From CAWEDP01 sp963807925 (GTDB lineage Bacteria > Acidobacteriota > Vicinamibacteria > Vicinamibacterales > CAVVIG01), in NCBI GenBank assembly GCA_963807925.1, contig CAWEDP010000002.1:1674001-1738000 (forward strand): a stretch of 64,000 nt of DNA. Direction: 5' to 3'. Shown one piece after another: positions 35,429 through 44,164 of the stretch; position 1 is the stretch's first letter; every line of letters begins with the position of its first letter. The notes beneath the pieces were generated by a model. It was not told the origin of the DNA. It made no database searches and was given only the letters and a program-made list of their open reading frames with translations. Position numbers and translations under genes: made by a program.

Positions 35429-35434
35429 ATCGCC

Positions 35435-36832
35435 GTGCCGCATCTCGCCCTGCTCGTGTCGGATGGCCCCGGGGTTCGCAACCTCATCGTCGGCGATTTT
35501 CTCGGGCAGGCCGCTCGAATCGGTCCCGTCTCCGTGCTGCACAACCTGCCGGACGAACTGCTCTCGGGCCATCGCGCGACATGGAACGGCGCCGTCTCGT
35601 GGGAGCCGCTGCGGCCGTACTCCGAGTCGCGCCCGGCGGAGTTCCTCAGGCAGACGCTCGGATACGCGCACATGTTCTGGGCCGACACGCAGGCGATGCG
35701 CCACAACCGCCGGGCCCCGCTCAAGGGGTCGTGGGGCCGCCGCGGGTTTCAGCGCGCGAGCCGCACGGTCGGCCGCGCGGCCGCCTCGCGCCGGGCGATT
35801 GCGCTCCTCGCCGCCTGCCACCAGCTCGCGGTGTCGCGCGCCTCCGAGGTCGGCGACTACATGACGTGGCTCGATCGGACGCGCCCGTCGGTCCTCCTCT
35901 GCTCGCACCAGCGGCCGCCCCTCGTCCTGCCGGCCGTTCTCGCCGCGCAGGCGCTCGGCATTCCGACGGCGACGATGGTGTTCAGCTGGGACAACCTGAC
36001 GAGCAAGGGACGCATCGCCGCTCCGTTCGATCACTACATGGTCTGGAGCGACCACATGGCGGCGGAGCTCCGGCGGTATCACCCCGACATCGCGCCTGAT
36101 CGAATCCACGTCGTCGGCACGCCTCAGTTCGACGTCTACGGCAGCCGCGACGTCCTTCTGACGCGAACGGAATTCTTCAAGACCATCCACGCCGACCCGT
36201 CGCGCCCGCTGATCTGCTACTCGGGCGGCGACACCGGGACGACGCCGGAGGATCAGGACCACGTCGCGATTCTGCTCGACCTGATTGCTGCCGGGGCGAT
36301 TGCCGGCCGGCCCCAGGTGATTCTCCGGCCGTCTCCGGTGGACGACGGCAGGCGGTACGACGCGGTGCGAGCCCGGTACCCCGAGCTCATCTACGCGAAG
36401 CCCGCGTGGGTGGACGTGAAGCCCGGCAACTGGGCCCGCGTCATCCCGACGGCCGACGATGTCGTCTTCCTCGCGAACCTGACCGGGCACGCGGATCTCA
36501 ACGTCAATCTCGCGTCCACGATGACGCTCGATTTCGCGATTCACGACAAGCCGGTGGTCAACGTCGCGTTCGACGTCGCCGACCCTCCGCGGTTCGGCAT
36601 GCCGGTGTGGGACTTCTACTACCGGTTCGAGCACTACCGGCCGGTCGTGGAGCTCGGCGCCGCCCGGTTCGCGCGGTCGCGTGAAGAGCTCGCCGCGCAC
36701 GTGAACGCGTATCTGGCCGACCCGTCGCTGGACCGAGACGCCCGCCGCCAGCTCGTGGCGATGCAGTTGACGGTGCCTCCCGGTCAATCGACGCGTCGTC
36801 TCGTGGACGCCCTGGCAGCCATCGGCCGATGA
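35435..36832 (+). CDS. GT-B-like glycosyl/glycerophosphotransferase-type protein
   Basis: 465 residues. Two Rossmann-like halves are visible. The N-terminal part has LALLVSDGPGVRNLIVGDFL and LLCSHQRPPLVLPAVLAAQA. The C-terminal part has PLICYSGGDTGTTPEDQDHV, PQVILRPSPVDDGRRYDAVR and NLASTMTLDFAIHDKPVVNV. The last is the acceptor-type loop of UDP-glycosyltransferases and CDP-glycerol transferases. It should add one unit of the repeat in the cytoplasm, but donor and linkage are unknown. The start is a GTG at 35435, six bases after the beta-helix gene; the stop overlaps the next start (ATGA). Confidence 0.65.
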   Translation: MPHLALLVSDGPGVRNLIVGDFLGQAARIGPVSVLHNLPDELLSGHRATWNGAVSWEPLRPYSESRPAEFLRQTLGYAHMFWADTQAMRHNRRAPLKGSWGRRGFQRASRTVGRAAASRRAIALLAACHQLAVSRASEVGDYMTWLDRTRPSVLLCSHQRPPLVLPAVLAAQALGIPTATMVFSWDNLTSKGRIAAPFDHYMVWSDHMAAELRRYHPDIAPDRIHVVGTPQFDVYGSRDVLLTRTEFFKTIHADPSRPLICYSGGDTGTTPEDQDHVAILLDLIAAGAIAGRPQVILRPSPVDDGRRYDAVRARYPELIYAKPAWVDVKPGNWARVIPTADDVVFLANLTGHADLNVNLASTMTLDFAIHDKPVVNVAFDVADPPRFGMPVWDFYYRFEHYRPVVELGAARFARSREELAAHVNAYLADPSLDRDARRQLVAMQLTVPPGQSTRRLVDALAAIGR

Positions 36833-39195
36833 CCCCGCTGCACGTCTGCTTCCTGTGCGACGAGTATCCCCCGCGGCCCCATGGGGGCATCGGGAGCTTC
36901 ACGCGGGCGCTCGCCCGCGCGCTGGCCGCCGCAGGCCACGCCGTGTCGGTCGTCGGCATCTACACGGGCATGACCGCCGCGACGACCGAAGACGACGAGG
37001 GCGTCCGCGTCGTGCGACTGCCGCATTCCAGGATTCGGTTTACCGGTCTGGCGGTGAACGCGTGGCGGCTCAGGCGCGCGCTGGCGTCGATCCACCGCGA
37101 GCGGCCGATCGACGTCATCGAGGGCCCCGAAATCGCGTTCGCGCGGTTGCCGCTCCGGTCGCCGTCCGTGCGCATCATCCGGATGAACGGCGGCCATCAT
37201 TTCTTCGCGACCACGCTTGGCGGCCGGCCGCTCTTTCCCCGCCGCTGGCTCGAACGCCGGTCGTTCCGGCGCGCCGACTTTCTGTGCGCCGTCAGCCGGT
37301 ACGTCGGCGAGACGACGCGCGGACTACTGGGCCTCGGGGCGCGGCCCATCGAGATCCTGCCGAACCCGGTGGAGACGGCGGTGTTCGAGGCGCGCGGACC
37401 GCAGGCGGAGGATCCGCGCTCGATCCTGTTCGTGGGGACGCTCTGCGAGAAAAAGGGCATTCGTCAACTGGTCGCGGCGATGCCCGACATTGCCGCCGCC
37501 GTCCCGGGCGCGCGCCTGGATGTGATCGGTCCCGATCGCGTGGACGGCCGTACCGGCGAGTCGTTCCGGGAGCGGCTCGAAGCCTCGATTCCGCCGGCGC
37601 TCCGGGACCGGATTGTTTTTCACGGCCGCCTCGACAACCGGCTCGTGCCCGATCGCATCGCGGCCGCGGCCGTCTGCGTCTACCCGTCGCACATGGAAGC
37701 CTGCCCGGTGGCATGGCTCGAAGCGATGGCGATGCGGAAGGCCATCGTCGCGAGCCGGACCGGGCCGGGCCCCGAGCTGATAGAGGACGGCGTTTCCGGG
37801 CTGCTGTGCGACCCTCACGACCCTCGGTCGATCGCCGCGAGCGTCGTCTCGCTGCTGAACGATCCGGAGAAGCGCGAGCGGCTCGCCGCAGCCGCCCACC
37901 AGCGTGCACTCGACACGTTCGCCATCGACACGGTCGTCGAGCGGAACGTCGCCTTCTATCGCGACTGCGTCGAGCGCCATCGAGCCGGCGGACACGCGGC
38001 CGTCCAGGCGCCGGCCCGGCTGCGCAAGCTCCTCGTCGTGTCGCACGTCGTGCACTACGACCACGACGGGAGGCTGCACGCCTACGCGCCGTACGCGCGG
38101 GAAATCGACAAGTGGGCGGAGATCTTTCCGGAGCTCCTGATTGCCGCGCCCTGTCGGCGGTCGGCGCCGCCGGCCGACTGCGAGCCGCTGACTGCCGCCA
38201 ACATCGCGATGCGCCCGCAACTCGAGCGCGGCGGCGATTCCCTCGCCGCCAAAATCCGGCTGGCCGTCAGCCTGCCGCGCCTCGTCGCCGGCCTCGGCCG
38301 CGCGATGCGCGAGGCGGACGCGATTCACGTGCGGTGCCCGGGCAACCTGGGTCTTCTCGGCGCGGCGCTCGCGCCGGTGTTCTCCCGATACCTCATCGCG
38401 AAGTACGCGGGCCAGTGGTCGGGATATGCGGGCGAGCCGCTGAGCAGCCGCGTGCAGCGATGGCTGCTGCGATCGCCCTGGTGGGGGAGCGCCGTGCTCG
38501 TGTACGGCGATCAGCCCGGCCAGCCGGCGCACATCGTCCCGTTCTTCACCTCCGCGCTGACCTCATCGCAGGTGCGGCGCGCCAGGGCCGCGGCGGCCCG
38601 CCGCGTGCCGCTCGCGTCTCCGATGCGGATTCTGTACGTCGGCCGGCTGAGCGCAGCGAAGAACGTCCAGGTGCTCGTCGACGCAATCGCCAACCTGACG
38701 CGGAACGGCGACGAGGTCCGCTGCACGATCGTCGGCGAAGGTCCCGAGCGGGCCGCGCTCGAACGGCAGCTCGATCGCGAGGGGCTGCGCGGGCGGGTGG
38801 AGCTCGCCGGGGGCATGCCGCTCGACGGCGTGCTCGACTACTACGAGCGCGCCGACGTCCTGGTGCTCGCGTCACAGACCGAGGGCTGGCCCAAGGCGAT
38901 CGTCGAAGCGATGACGTTCGGCCTGGTCTGTGTCGGATCGAATCGCGGGCTCGTGCCGTGGATTCTCGGCGAGGGCCGCGGCATCGTCGTGCCGCCGGGC
39001 GACGTTGCCCCGCTCACCGCCGCGCTGACCGACATCTGCCGCCGTCCCGCCCAATACCGCCTCATGGCCGGTCGCGCGGCGGCCTGGGGACAGCAGGACC
39101 TCGCTCGAATCCTTCGAGGACGCGCTGCGCGACCTGCTCGCGAGCCGGTGGCACGCGGGCGTCGGTCGCGCGTCGGCAGCCTGATGTCGGCCTGA
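36829..39195 (+). CDS. Tandem two-domain GT4-type glycosyltransferase
   Basis: 788 residues with two full GT-B enzymes in one chain. Residues 1-390 have HVCFLCDEYPPRPHGGIGSF, RSILFVGTLCEKKGIRQLVA and ACPVAWLEAMAMRKAIVASR. After a short linker, residues 395-780 have KLLVVSHVVHYDHDGRLHAY, RILYVGRLSAAKNVQVLVDA and ASQTEGWPKAIVEAMTFGLV. Each half carries the E-x7-E region of retaining GT4 enzymes. One chain may therefore add two neighbouring sugars. Near 39097 an extra base seems present: the +1 frame reads TSLESFEDALRDLLASRWHA and stops at 39184, a better C-terminus than the basic one read here. Confidence 0.85.
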   Translation: MTPLHVCFLCDEYPPRPHGGIGSFTRALARALAAAGHAVSVVGIYTGMTAATTEDDEGVRVVRLPHSRIRFTGLAVNAWRLRRALASIHRERPIDVIEGPEIAFARLPLRSPSVRIIRMNGGHHFFATTLGGRPLFPRRWLERRSFRRADFLCAVSRYVGETTRGLLGLGARPIEILPNPVETAVFEARGPQAEDPRSILFVGTLCEKKGIRQLVAAMPDIAAAVPGARLDVIGPDRVDGRTGESFRERLEASIPPALRDRIVFHGRLDNRLVPDRIAAAAVCVYPSHMEACPVAWLEAMAMRKAIVASRTGPGPELIEDGVSGLLCDPHDPRSIAASVVSLLNDPEKRERLAAAAHQRALDTFAIDTVVERNVAFYRDCVERHRAGGHAAVQAPARLRKLLVVSHVVHYDHDGRLHAYAPYAREIDKWAEIFPELLIAAPCRRSAPPADCEPLTAANIAMRPQLERGGDSLAAKIRLAVSLPRLVAGLGRAMREADAIHVRCPGNLGLLGAALAPVFSRYLIAKYAGQWSGYAGEPLSSRVQRWLLRSPWWGSAVLVYGDQPGQPAHIVPFFTSALTSSQVRRARAAAARRVPLASPMRILYVGRLSAAKNVQVLVDAIANLTRNGDEVRCTIVGEGPERAALERQLDREGLRGRVELAGGMPLDGVLDYYERADVLVLASQTEGWPKAIVEAMTFGLVCVGSNRGLVPWILGEGRGIVVPPGDVAPLTAALTDICRRPAQYRLMAGRAAAWGQQDLARILRGRAARPAREPVARGRRSRVGSLMSA

Positions 39196-39197
39196 CT

Positions 39198-40301
39198 TTG
39201 GCCTCGACCAACAGAGTGGCGGTCATGCACGTGGTTGACAGTCTCGACCCGGGAGGCGCCGAGCGGATGGCGGTGAATCTCGTCAACGCGCTGCCGCGGG
39301 AACGCTACGCGCCCTTCCTGTGCACGACGCGGCGCGAGGGCGACCTGGCCGACACCGTCGCGGCGGACGTCGGCCGGCTGCGCCTGGGGCGCCAGCAACG
39401 GTTCGACCCGGCCGCGGTCCTGGCGGCCCGCCGATACATCACCGAGCACCGGATCCGGATCGTGCACGCGCACAGCTCCTCGATTTTTCTGGCGCGTCTC
39501 GCGTCACTGCTCGCGCCGGCGACGCGGGTTGTCTGGCACGACCACTTCGGGAGGCAGTTGGAAGAGCGGCCCCGCTGGCTCTACAAGCTCGCGACCGCCG
39601 GCATCGGCGGCGTGATTGCGGTCAGCGAAGACCTGGCCGACTGGTCGCGCGGCCTCGGCACGCCCCCCGAGAGCGTCTTCTATATCCCGAATTTCGTCCT
39701 GCTCCCGGCCGCCGCCGGCACCGTTGACCGCGGGAGCCTCCCGGGCGAGGACGGCCATCGCATCGTGTGCGTGGCGAACCTGCGCTGGCAGAAGAACCAT
39801 CGCGCCCTGGTGGCTGCAATGGCGCAAGTGGCGCGCTCGTGCCCCCGTGCTCACCTGCTGCTTGTCGGGGGCCACGGCGATCCGTCGTGCCGGCGCGCCG
39901 TCGAGGAACAGATTCGCGCGCTCTCCTTGACGTCGCGGATCTCCCTGCTCGGCCATCGATCGGACGTGGCCGCCGTGCTGAGCGCATGTGACGTGGCCGT
40001 CCTGAGCTCTTCGTCCGAGGGATTCCCGCTTGCGCTGCTCGAGTACGGCGCGATGGGACTCGCCTCGGTGGCGACCACGACCGGCCAGTGCGGCGAGCTC
40101 CTCGATCATGGCCGGGCGGGCATCCTGGTCGCGCCCGGCGACGTGGACGGCCTTGCGCGGGCGCTGATCGATCTGCTGCAGGACGCCGCGCTTCGCCGCC
40201 GGCTGGGCGAGCGATTCCGCGATCGCGTGGAACGTACCTACGCGCCGGGCGCCGTCATGGATCGCATCTGCCGGGTCTACGAGCAGGTCCTCGCCGCATG
40301 A
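39198..40301 (+). CDS. GT4-type glycosyltransferase
   Basis: 367 residues. The GT4 pattern is clear: MHVVDSLDPGGAERMAVNLV in the acceptor half, RIVHAHSSSIFLARLASLLA, VIAVSEDL, VANLRWQKNHRALVAAMAQV and LSSSSEGFPLALLEYGAMGL in the nucleotide-sugar half. It is a retaining transferase of the polysaccharide assembly line. The start is uncertain: TTG at 39198, GTG at 39216 and ATG at 39225 are all in frame ahead of the conserved MHVVDSLD; I took the longest. It follows the tandem enzyme at once. Confidence 0.85.
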   Translation: MASTNRVAVMHVVDSLDPGGAERMAVNLVNALPRERYAPFLCTTRREGDLADTVAADVGRLRLGRQQRFDPAAVLAARRYITEHRIRIVHAHSSSIFLARLASLLAPATRVVWHDHFGRQLEERPRWLYKLATAGIGGVIAVSEDLADWSRGLGTPPESVFYIPNFVLLPAAAGTVDRGSLPGEDGHRIVCVANLRWQKNHRALVAAMAQVARSCPRAHLLLVGGHGDPSCRRAVEEQIRALSLTSRISLLGHRSDVAAVLSACDVAVLSSSSEGFPLALLEYGAMGLASVATTTGQCGELLDHGRAGILVAPGDVDGLARALIDLLQDAALRRRLGERFRDRVERTYAPGAVMDRICRVYEQVLAA

Positions 40302-40338
40302 CCGATTCAACCTCTTGTCCAGGTCCACTTCAGACGTG

Positions 40339-41463
40339 ATGCAGACCGTGCTCAGCGTCATCGGGACCCGCCCCGAGGCCATCAAGATGGCGCCGGTGGT
40401 CCAGGAGCTCGTCAGGCGCGCCGACCGCGTCCGCTCGGTGGTGTGCGTCACCGGCCAGCACCGGGAGATGCTCGACCAGGTCCTCACCTCCTTTGGCGTC
40501 ACGCCCGACATCGAGCTGAACGCGATGCAGCCCGATCAGCGCCTGTCGGACGTCACGGCGCTGTTGTTCAGCCGCCTCGGTCCCGCGGTGGACGCCGTGC
40601 GCCCCGACTGGATCCTGGCCCAGGGCGACACGACGACCGTGATGGTCGCGTCGCTGGTCGCGTACTACGACAGGGTCCGGTTCGGCCACGTCGAGGCCGG
40701 CCTGCGGACCGGCGACCTCTTCCAGCCGTTTCCCGAGGAAGGCAACCGGCGGATTGCCGACGCGACGGCCACGCTGCTCTTCGCGCCCACCGAGGGCAGC
40801 CGGCGCGCGCTCCTCGCCGAGGGCATTCCGGACGACCGCGTGCTGGTCACCGGCAACACCGTCGTGGACGCGCTGCAGAGCATGGCGGAGTGTCCGTACA
40901 ACTGGGCCGCCGGGCCGTTGAAGGACGTCTCGCGGGACCGGCGAATCGTTCTCGTCACCGCGCACCGGCGCGAGAGCTTCGGCGGTCCGTTCCGGGAACT
41001 GTGCCTGGCGATTCGCGATCTGGGGCTGCGCTACGGGCCGGACGGCACCCAGTTCGTCTATCCGGTGCACCTGAATCCGCACGTGCAGCAGACGGTGCGC
41101 GAGATCCTGTCGGACACCCCAGGCGTGACGCTGCTCGAGCCGCTCGACTACCGGTCGATGGTGGCGCTGCTGAAACGCTCCACTCTGGTGCTGACCGATT
41201 CGGGCGGCATCCAGGAAGAGGCGCCGACCTTTCGGGTGCCTGTCCTGGTGATGCGGGACGTCACGGAGCGGCCGGAAGGCATCGAGGCGGGCGTGAGCCG
41301 GCTGGTGGGACGGACGCGCGACGGCATCGTCTGCGAAGTGGCCCGGCTGCTCGAATCCGCCGAGGCGCGCGCCTCGATGTCGAACCGGTCGAATCCGTAC
41401 GGCGATGGCAGGGCCGCGACCCGCATCGTCGCGGCGCTGCTCGATTGCGACGTGCACCCATGA
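40339..41463 (+). CDS. wecB: Non-hydrolysing UDP-N-acetylglucosamine 2-epimerase
   Basis: 374 residues. Motifs: LSVIGTRPEAIKMAPVVQEL, VCVTGQHREMLDQVLTSFGV, ILAQGDTTTVMVASLVAYYD, HVEAGLRTGDLFQPFPEEGN, VTAHRRESFGGPFRELCLAI and LTDSGGIQEEAPTFRVPVLV. It interconverts UDP-GlcNAc and UDP-ManNAc. Together with neuC the locus thus has both epimerase types, one for UDP-ManNAc as a donor and one for free ManNAc. The ATG at 40339 (MQTVLSVIG) is preferred; a GTG lies one codon earlier. The stop overlaps wzt (ATGA). Confidence 0.93.
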   Translation: MQTVLSVIGTRPEAIKMAPVVQELVRRADRVRSVVCVTGQHREMLDQVLTSFGVTPDIELNAMQPDQRLSDVTALLFSRLGPAVDAVRPDWILAQGDTTTVMVASLVAYYDRVRFGHVEAGLRTGDLFQPFPEEGNRRIADATATLLFAPTEGSRRALLAEGIPDDRVLVTGNTVVDALQSMAECPYNWAAGPLKDVSRDRRIVLVTAHRRESFGGPFRELCLAIRDLGLRYGPDGTQFVYPVHLNPHVQQTVREILSDTPGVTLLEPLDYRSMVALLKRSTLVLTDSGGIQEEAPTFRVPVLVMRDVTERPEGIEAGVSRLVGRTRDGIVCEVARLLESAEARASMSNRSNPYGDGRAATRIVAALLDCDVHP

Positions 41464-42785
41464 GCAACCTCGCCATCCGCGCCGAAGGGCTGGGCAAGCG
41501 GTACTGCATCGGCGCCGCGCAGGAGCGCTACCGGACCGTTCGCGAGACCCTCATGAGCGCCGCCACGCTGCCGGCGCGGGCCGTGCGGGCCGCGCTCGCC
41601 GGCAACCGCCGCCGCCGTCGTCAGGAAGCGAGCTTCTGGGCGCTCAAGGGCGTGTCGTTCGAGATCAGGAGCGGCGAGGTCGTCGGCATCATCGGACGCA
41701 ACGGCGCCGGCAAGAGCACGCTCCTGAAGATCCTCTCGCGCATCACCGAGCCGACCGAAGGCTACGCCGACATCGACGGCCGCGTGGGCTCGCTGCTCGA
41801 GGTCGGCACCGGATTTCACCCCGAGCTGACGGGCCGCGAGAACGTGTTCCTGAACGGCGCCATTCTCGGCATGCCGCGCGCCGAGATCGAGCGGAAGTTC
41901 GACGAGATCGTCGCCTTCGCCGAAGTCAGCCAGTTCGTGGACACGCCGGTCAAGCACTACTCGAGCGGCATGTACCTCCGGCTGGCGTTCGCGGTGGCGG
42001 CGCACCTCGAGCCCAACGTGCTGCTCGTGGACGAGGTGCTGGCCGTCGGCGACGCCGCGTTTCAGCGCAAGTGCCTGGGGCAGATGGAGCACGTGGCGCG
42101 GAACGGCCGCACGGTCCTGCTCGTGAGCCACAACATGGCCGCCATCTCGGCGCTGTGCACGCGGACGCTGCTCCTGAACCGCGGCGAGGTCTCCTATTTC
42201 GGCGAGACCGACCAGGCGGTCAGGCGCTACATCGCGGACGCCGCGTCCAACGCCACGACCCATCTCACCGAGCGATCCGATCGCCAGGGCAGCGGGCGGG
42301 CGCGCATCGAACGCATCGAGGTCATCGACGATCGCGATCGCCCCACCGACGTCGTGCCGGCGGGAGGCGAGGCGGCGTTCGCCATGAGCTACGCCTCGGC
42401 GGACGGACAGGCCGTCACCAACGCGCTCTTCGAGATCAAGGTCACCGATCAGTTCGACCAGCCCTTGTTCACGATGTCCACCTTCCTGACGGGCGACTCG
42501 TTCCCGACGCTGCCGGACCGCGGCACCGTGCACTGCCACGTCCCGTCGCTCCTGCTGGTGCCCGGCGTGTACAGCCTGAAGGTGATCTGCTACGTCAACA
42601 ACGAGCTGGCCGATCTGGTGAGCGATGCCAAACGCCTCACCGTGGCCGAAGCCGACGTCTACGGCGGAGGCCGCGCGATCCGCGCGAGGACGTACGGGCC
42701 GTTCCTGATGCCCCAGCGCTGGTCGTTCCGGCCCGACGAGGCGTCCGCGGTTCCGGCGCTGGCGGCGTCCCGGGTGGCGCGATGA
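41460..42785 (+). CDS. wzt: ABC exporter ATPase with carbohydrate-binding tail (Wzt)
   Basis: 441 residues. The nucleotide-binding domain has Walker A GIIGRNGAGKSTLLKILSRI, Q-loop region, signature YSSGMYLRLAFAVAAHLEPN and Walker B VLLVDEVLAVGD, and a switch His in LLVSHNMA. From about 265 a Wzt_C-type beta-sandwich follows (IERIEVIDDRDRPTDVVPAG, LPDRGTVHCHVPSLLLVPGV), which in O-antigen exporters recognises the chain-end cap. It powers the permease encoded at 28870. The insertion between strand one and the Walker A (LMSAATLPARAVRAAL) is typical of the family. Confidence 0.95.
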   Translation: MSNLAIRAEGLGKRYCIGAAQERYRTVRETLMSAATLPARAVRAALAGNRRRRRQEASFWALKGVSFEIRSGEVVGIIGRNGAGKSTLLKILSRITEPTEGYADIDGRVGSLLEVGTGFHPELTGRENVFLNGAILGMPRAEIERKFDEIVAFAEVSQFVDTPVKHYSSGMYLRLAFAVAAHLEPNVLLVDEVLAVGDAAFQRKCLGQMEHVARNGRTVLLVSHNMAAISALCTRTLLLNRGEVSYFGETDQAVRRYIADAASNATTHLTERSDRQGSGRARIERIEVIDDRDRPTDVVPAGGEAAFAMSYASADGQAVTNALFEIKVTDQFDQPLFTMSTFLTGDSFPTLPDRGTVHCHVPSLLLVPGVYSLKVICYVNNELADLVSDAKRLTVAEADVYGGGRAIRARTYGPFLMPQRWSFRPDEASAVPALAASRVAR

Positions 42786-44164
42786 AGATTCTGGTGGCCG
42801 CGAAGACCCTGGATCCCGATCGCACGTCGGAGGGCATCTGCACCTCCAAGTTCGTGACCGCGCTCGCGCGTGCCGGGCACGCGGTGACGTGTCTCACGAG
42901 CGACGCCTCGCTCGAACCGGGCCTCGAATGGCGCCGACTCGCCTGGCTCGGGGATGTACCGGTCCGACACGTCGATGCGTACGCGGCCGCCGGCGCGTGG
43001 CCGCGCGTACGCGGCACAGCCGACCGTGTCGAGAGCCGCGGCGTCGCCGGTCGCCTCCGGCGGAAGATCGACGCCGCCATCGTCTACGGCACCGGGTATT
43101 CCACGGCGGCGTGGGACGAGGTCGGCCGGTGGCGGGTGGCGCTCGAGTCGCTGGTCAGCGAGCGGGCGCCGGATCTGATCTTCAGCCGATCGGCCGGCGC
43201 GGAGTTTCATCCGCACTTCGCCATGGTGGACCTGCGGCCGTCGATGCCGTGGGTGGCCCACTATCACGACCCGTTTCCGCTGAGCCTCTACCCGGAGCCG
43301 TACCGCCGCCGGTATCCCGTCATTGCCGGCCACCAGGAGCGATGGCACCGCCGGATCCTCGAGTCCGCGAACGCGCTGACGTTCCCGAGCGAACGTCTGC
43401 GCCGGTGGGTCCTCAAAGGCCGTTTCGCGTCGTATGCGGACAAATCGTTCGTGCTGCCTCACCTCGGCACGGACCTGGCGTCACCGGACGCCCCTCCGGA
43501 GCTGCCGCTGCCCCTGCGCTTCGATCCGGGGCTCTTCACGGTGGCTCATGTCGGCACCCTGCTCGGACCGCGCGACCCCGGCCCGCTGATCGCGGCGTTC
43601 CGGGCCTTCGTCGGCGGCGACGACGAGAAGCGGGCGCTGGCCCGGCTCGTCTTCGCCGGCGGCGTCAATCGCGAGCACGCGCACCATGCGCATCCACAAA
43701 GCGGCAGTGCGGACCACGACGTCGTGTTCCATGCCGGCCGCATCTCCTATCCGCAGTCCATCGAGCTGATCCGATCGGCGACCGCGGCCGTCGTGCTCGA
43801 GGCCGCGGCCGAGGAGAGTCCGTTCTTTCCGGCCAAGCTGGCCGATTACCTGCGGCTGGCCAAGGTCGTCCTCGCGCTCTCGCCGGAAGAGTCTGTCGTG
43901 AGGGACCTGCTCGGATCGCAGTACCCGCTGGTGGTGCGGGCAGATCGAATCGCGGAGATCGCCGGCGCGCTCGACATGGTGTGGAACGCCTGGAAGAACG
44001 GCGGCCTGAGTCAGTTGCAACCGACCGAGGAAGCCTGCCGCTCGATCGGCGAAGCGGCGGTGAACGCCGAGTTGCGCCGCCTGTACGCGCGCGTGCGGTG
44101 CGGCCGGTGGGCCACGGTTCCCGCGCCTGCCAATCAGCCCGTCACCGAGTCGGTCCCGACATGA
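42782..44164 (+). CDS. GT4-like glycosyltransferase
   Basis: 460 residues. Begins MKILVAAKTLDPDRTSEGIC; an acceptor half of about 200 residues includes LIFSRSAGAEFHPHFAMVDL and WVAHYHDPFPLSLYPEPYRR. The donor half starts near 250 with LFTVAHVGTLLGPRDPGPLI and ends with FFPAKLADYLRLAKVVLALS. It is a GT-B enzyme close to GT4, with the E-x7-E motif not clearly seen, so the donor is open. Overlaps wzt and the next gene by ATGA, in a tight row of co-translated genes. Confidence 0.75.
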   Translation: MKILVAAKTLDPDRTSEGICTSKFVTALARAGHAVTCLTSDASLEPGLEWRRLAWLGDVPVRHVDAYAAAGAWPRVRGTADRVESRGVAGRLRRKIDAAIVYGTGYSTAAWDEVGRWRVALESLVSERAPDLIFSRSAGAEFHPHFAMVDLRPSMPWVAHYHDPFPLSLYPEPYRRRYPVIAGHQERWHRRILESANALTFPSERLRRWVLKGRFASYADKSFVLPHLGTDLASPDAPPELPLPLRFDPGLFTVAHVGTLLGPRDPGPLIAAFRAFVGGDDEKRALARLVFAGGVNREHAHHAHPQSGSADHDVVFHAGRISYPQSIELIRSATAAVVLEAAAEESPFFPAKLADYLRLAKVVLALSPEESVVRDLLGSQYPLVVRADRIAEIAGALDMVWNAWKNGGLSQLQPTEEACRSIGEAAVNAELRRLYARVRCGRWATVPAPANQPVTESVPT

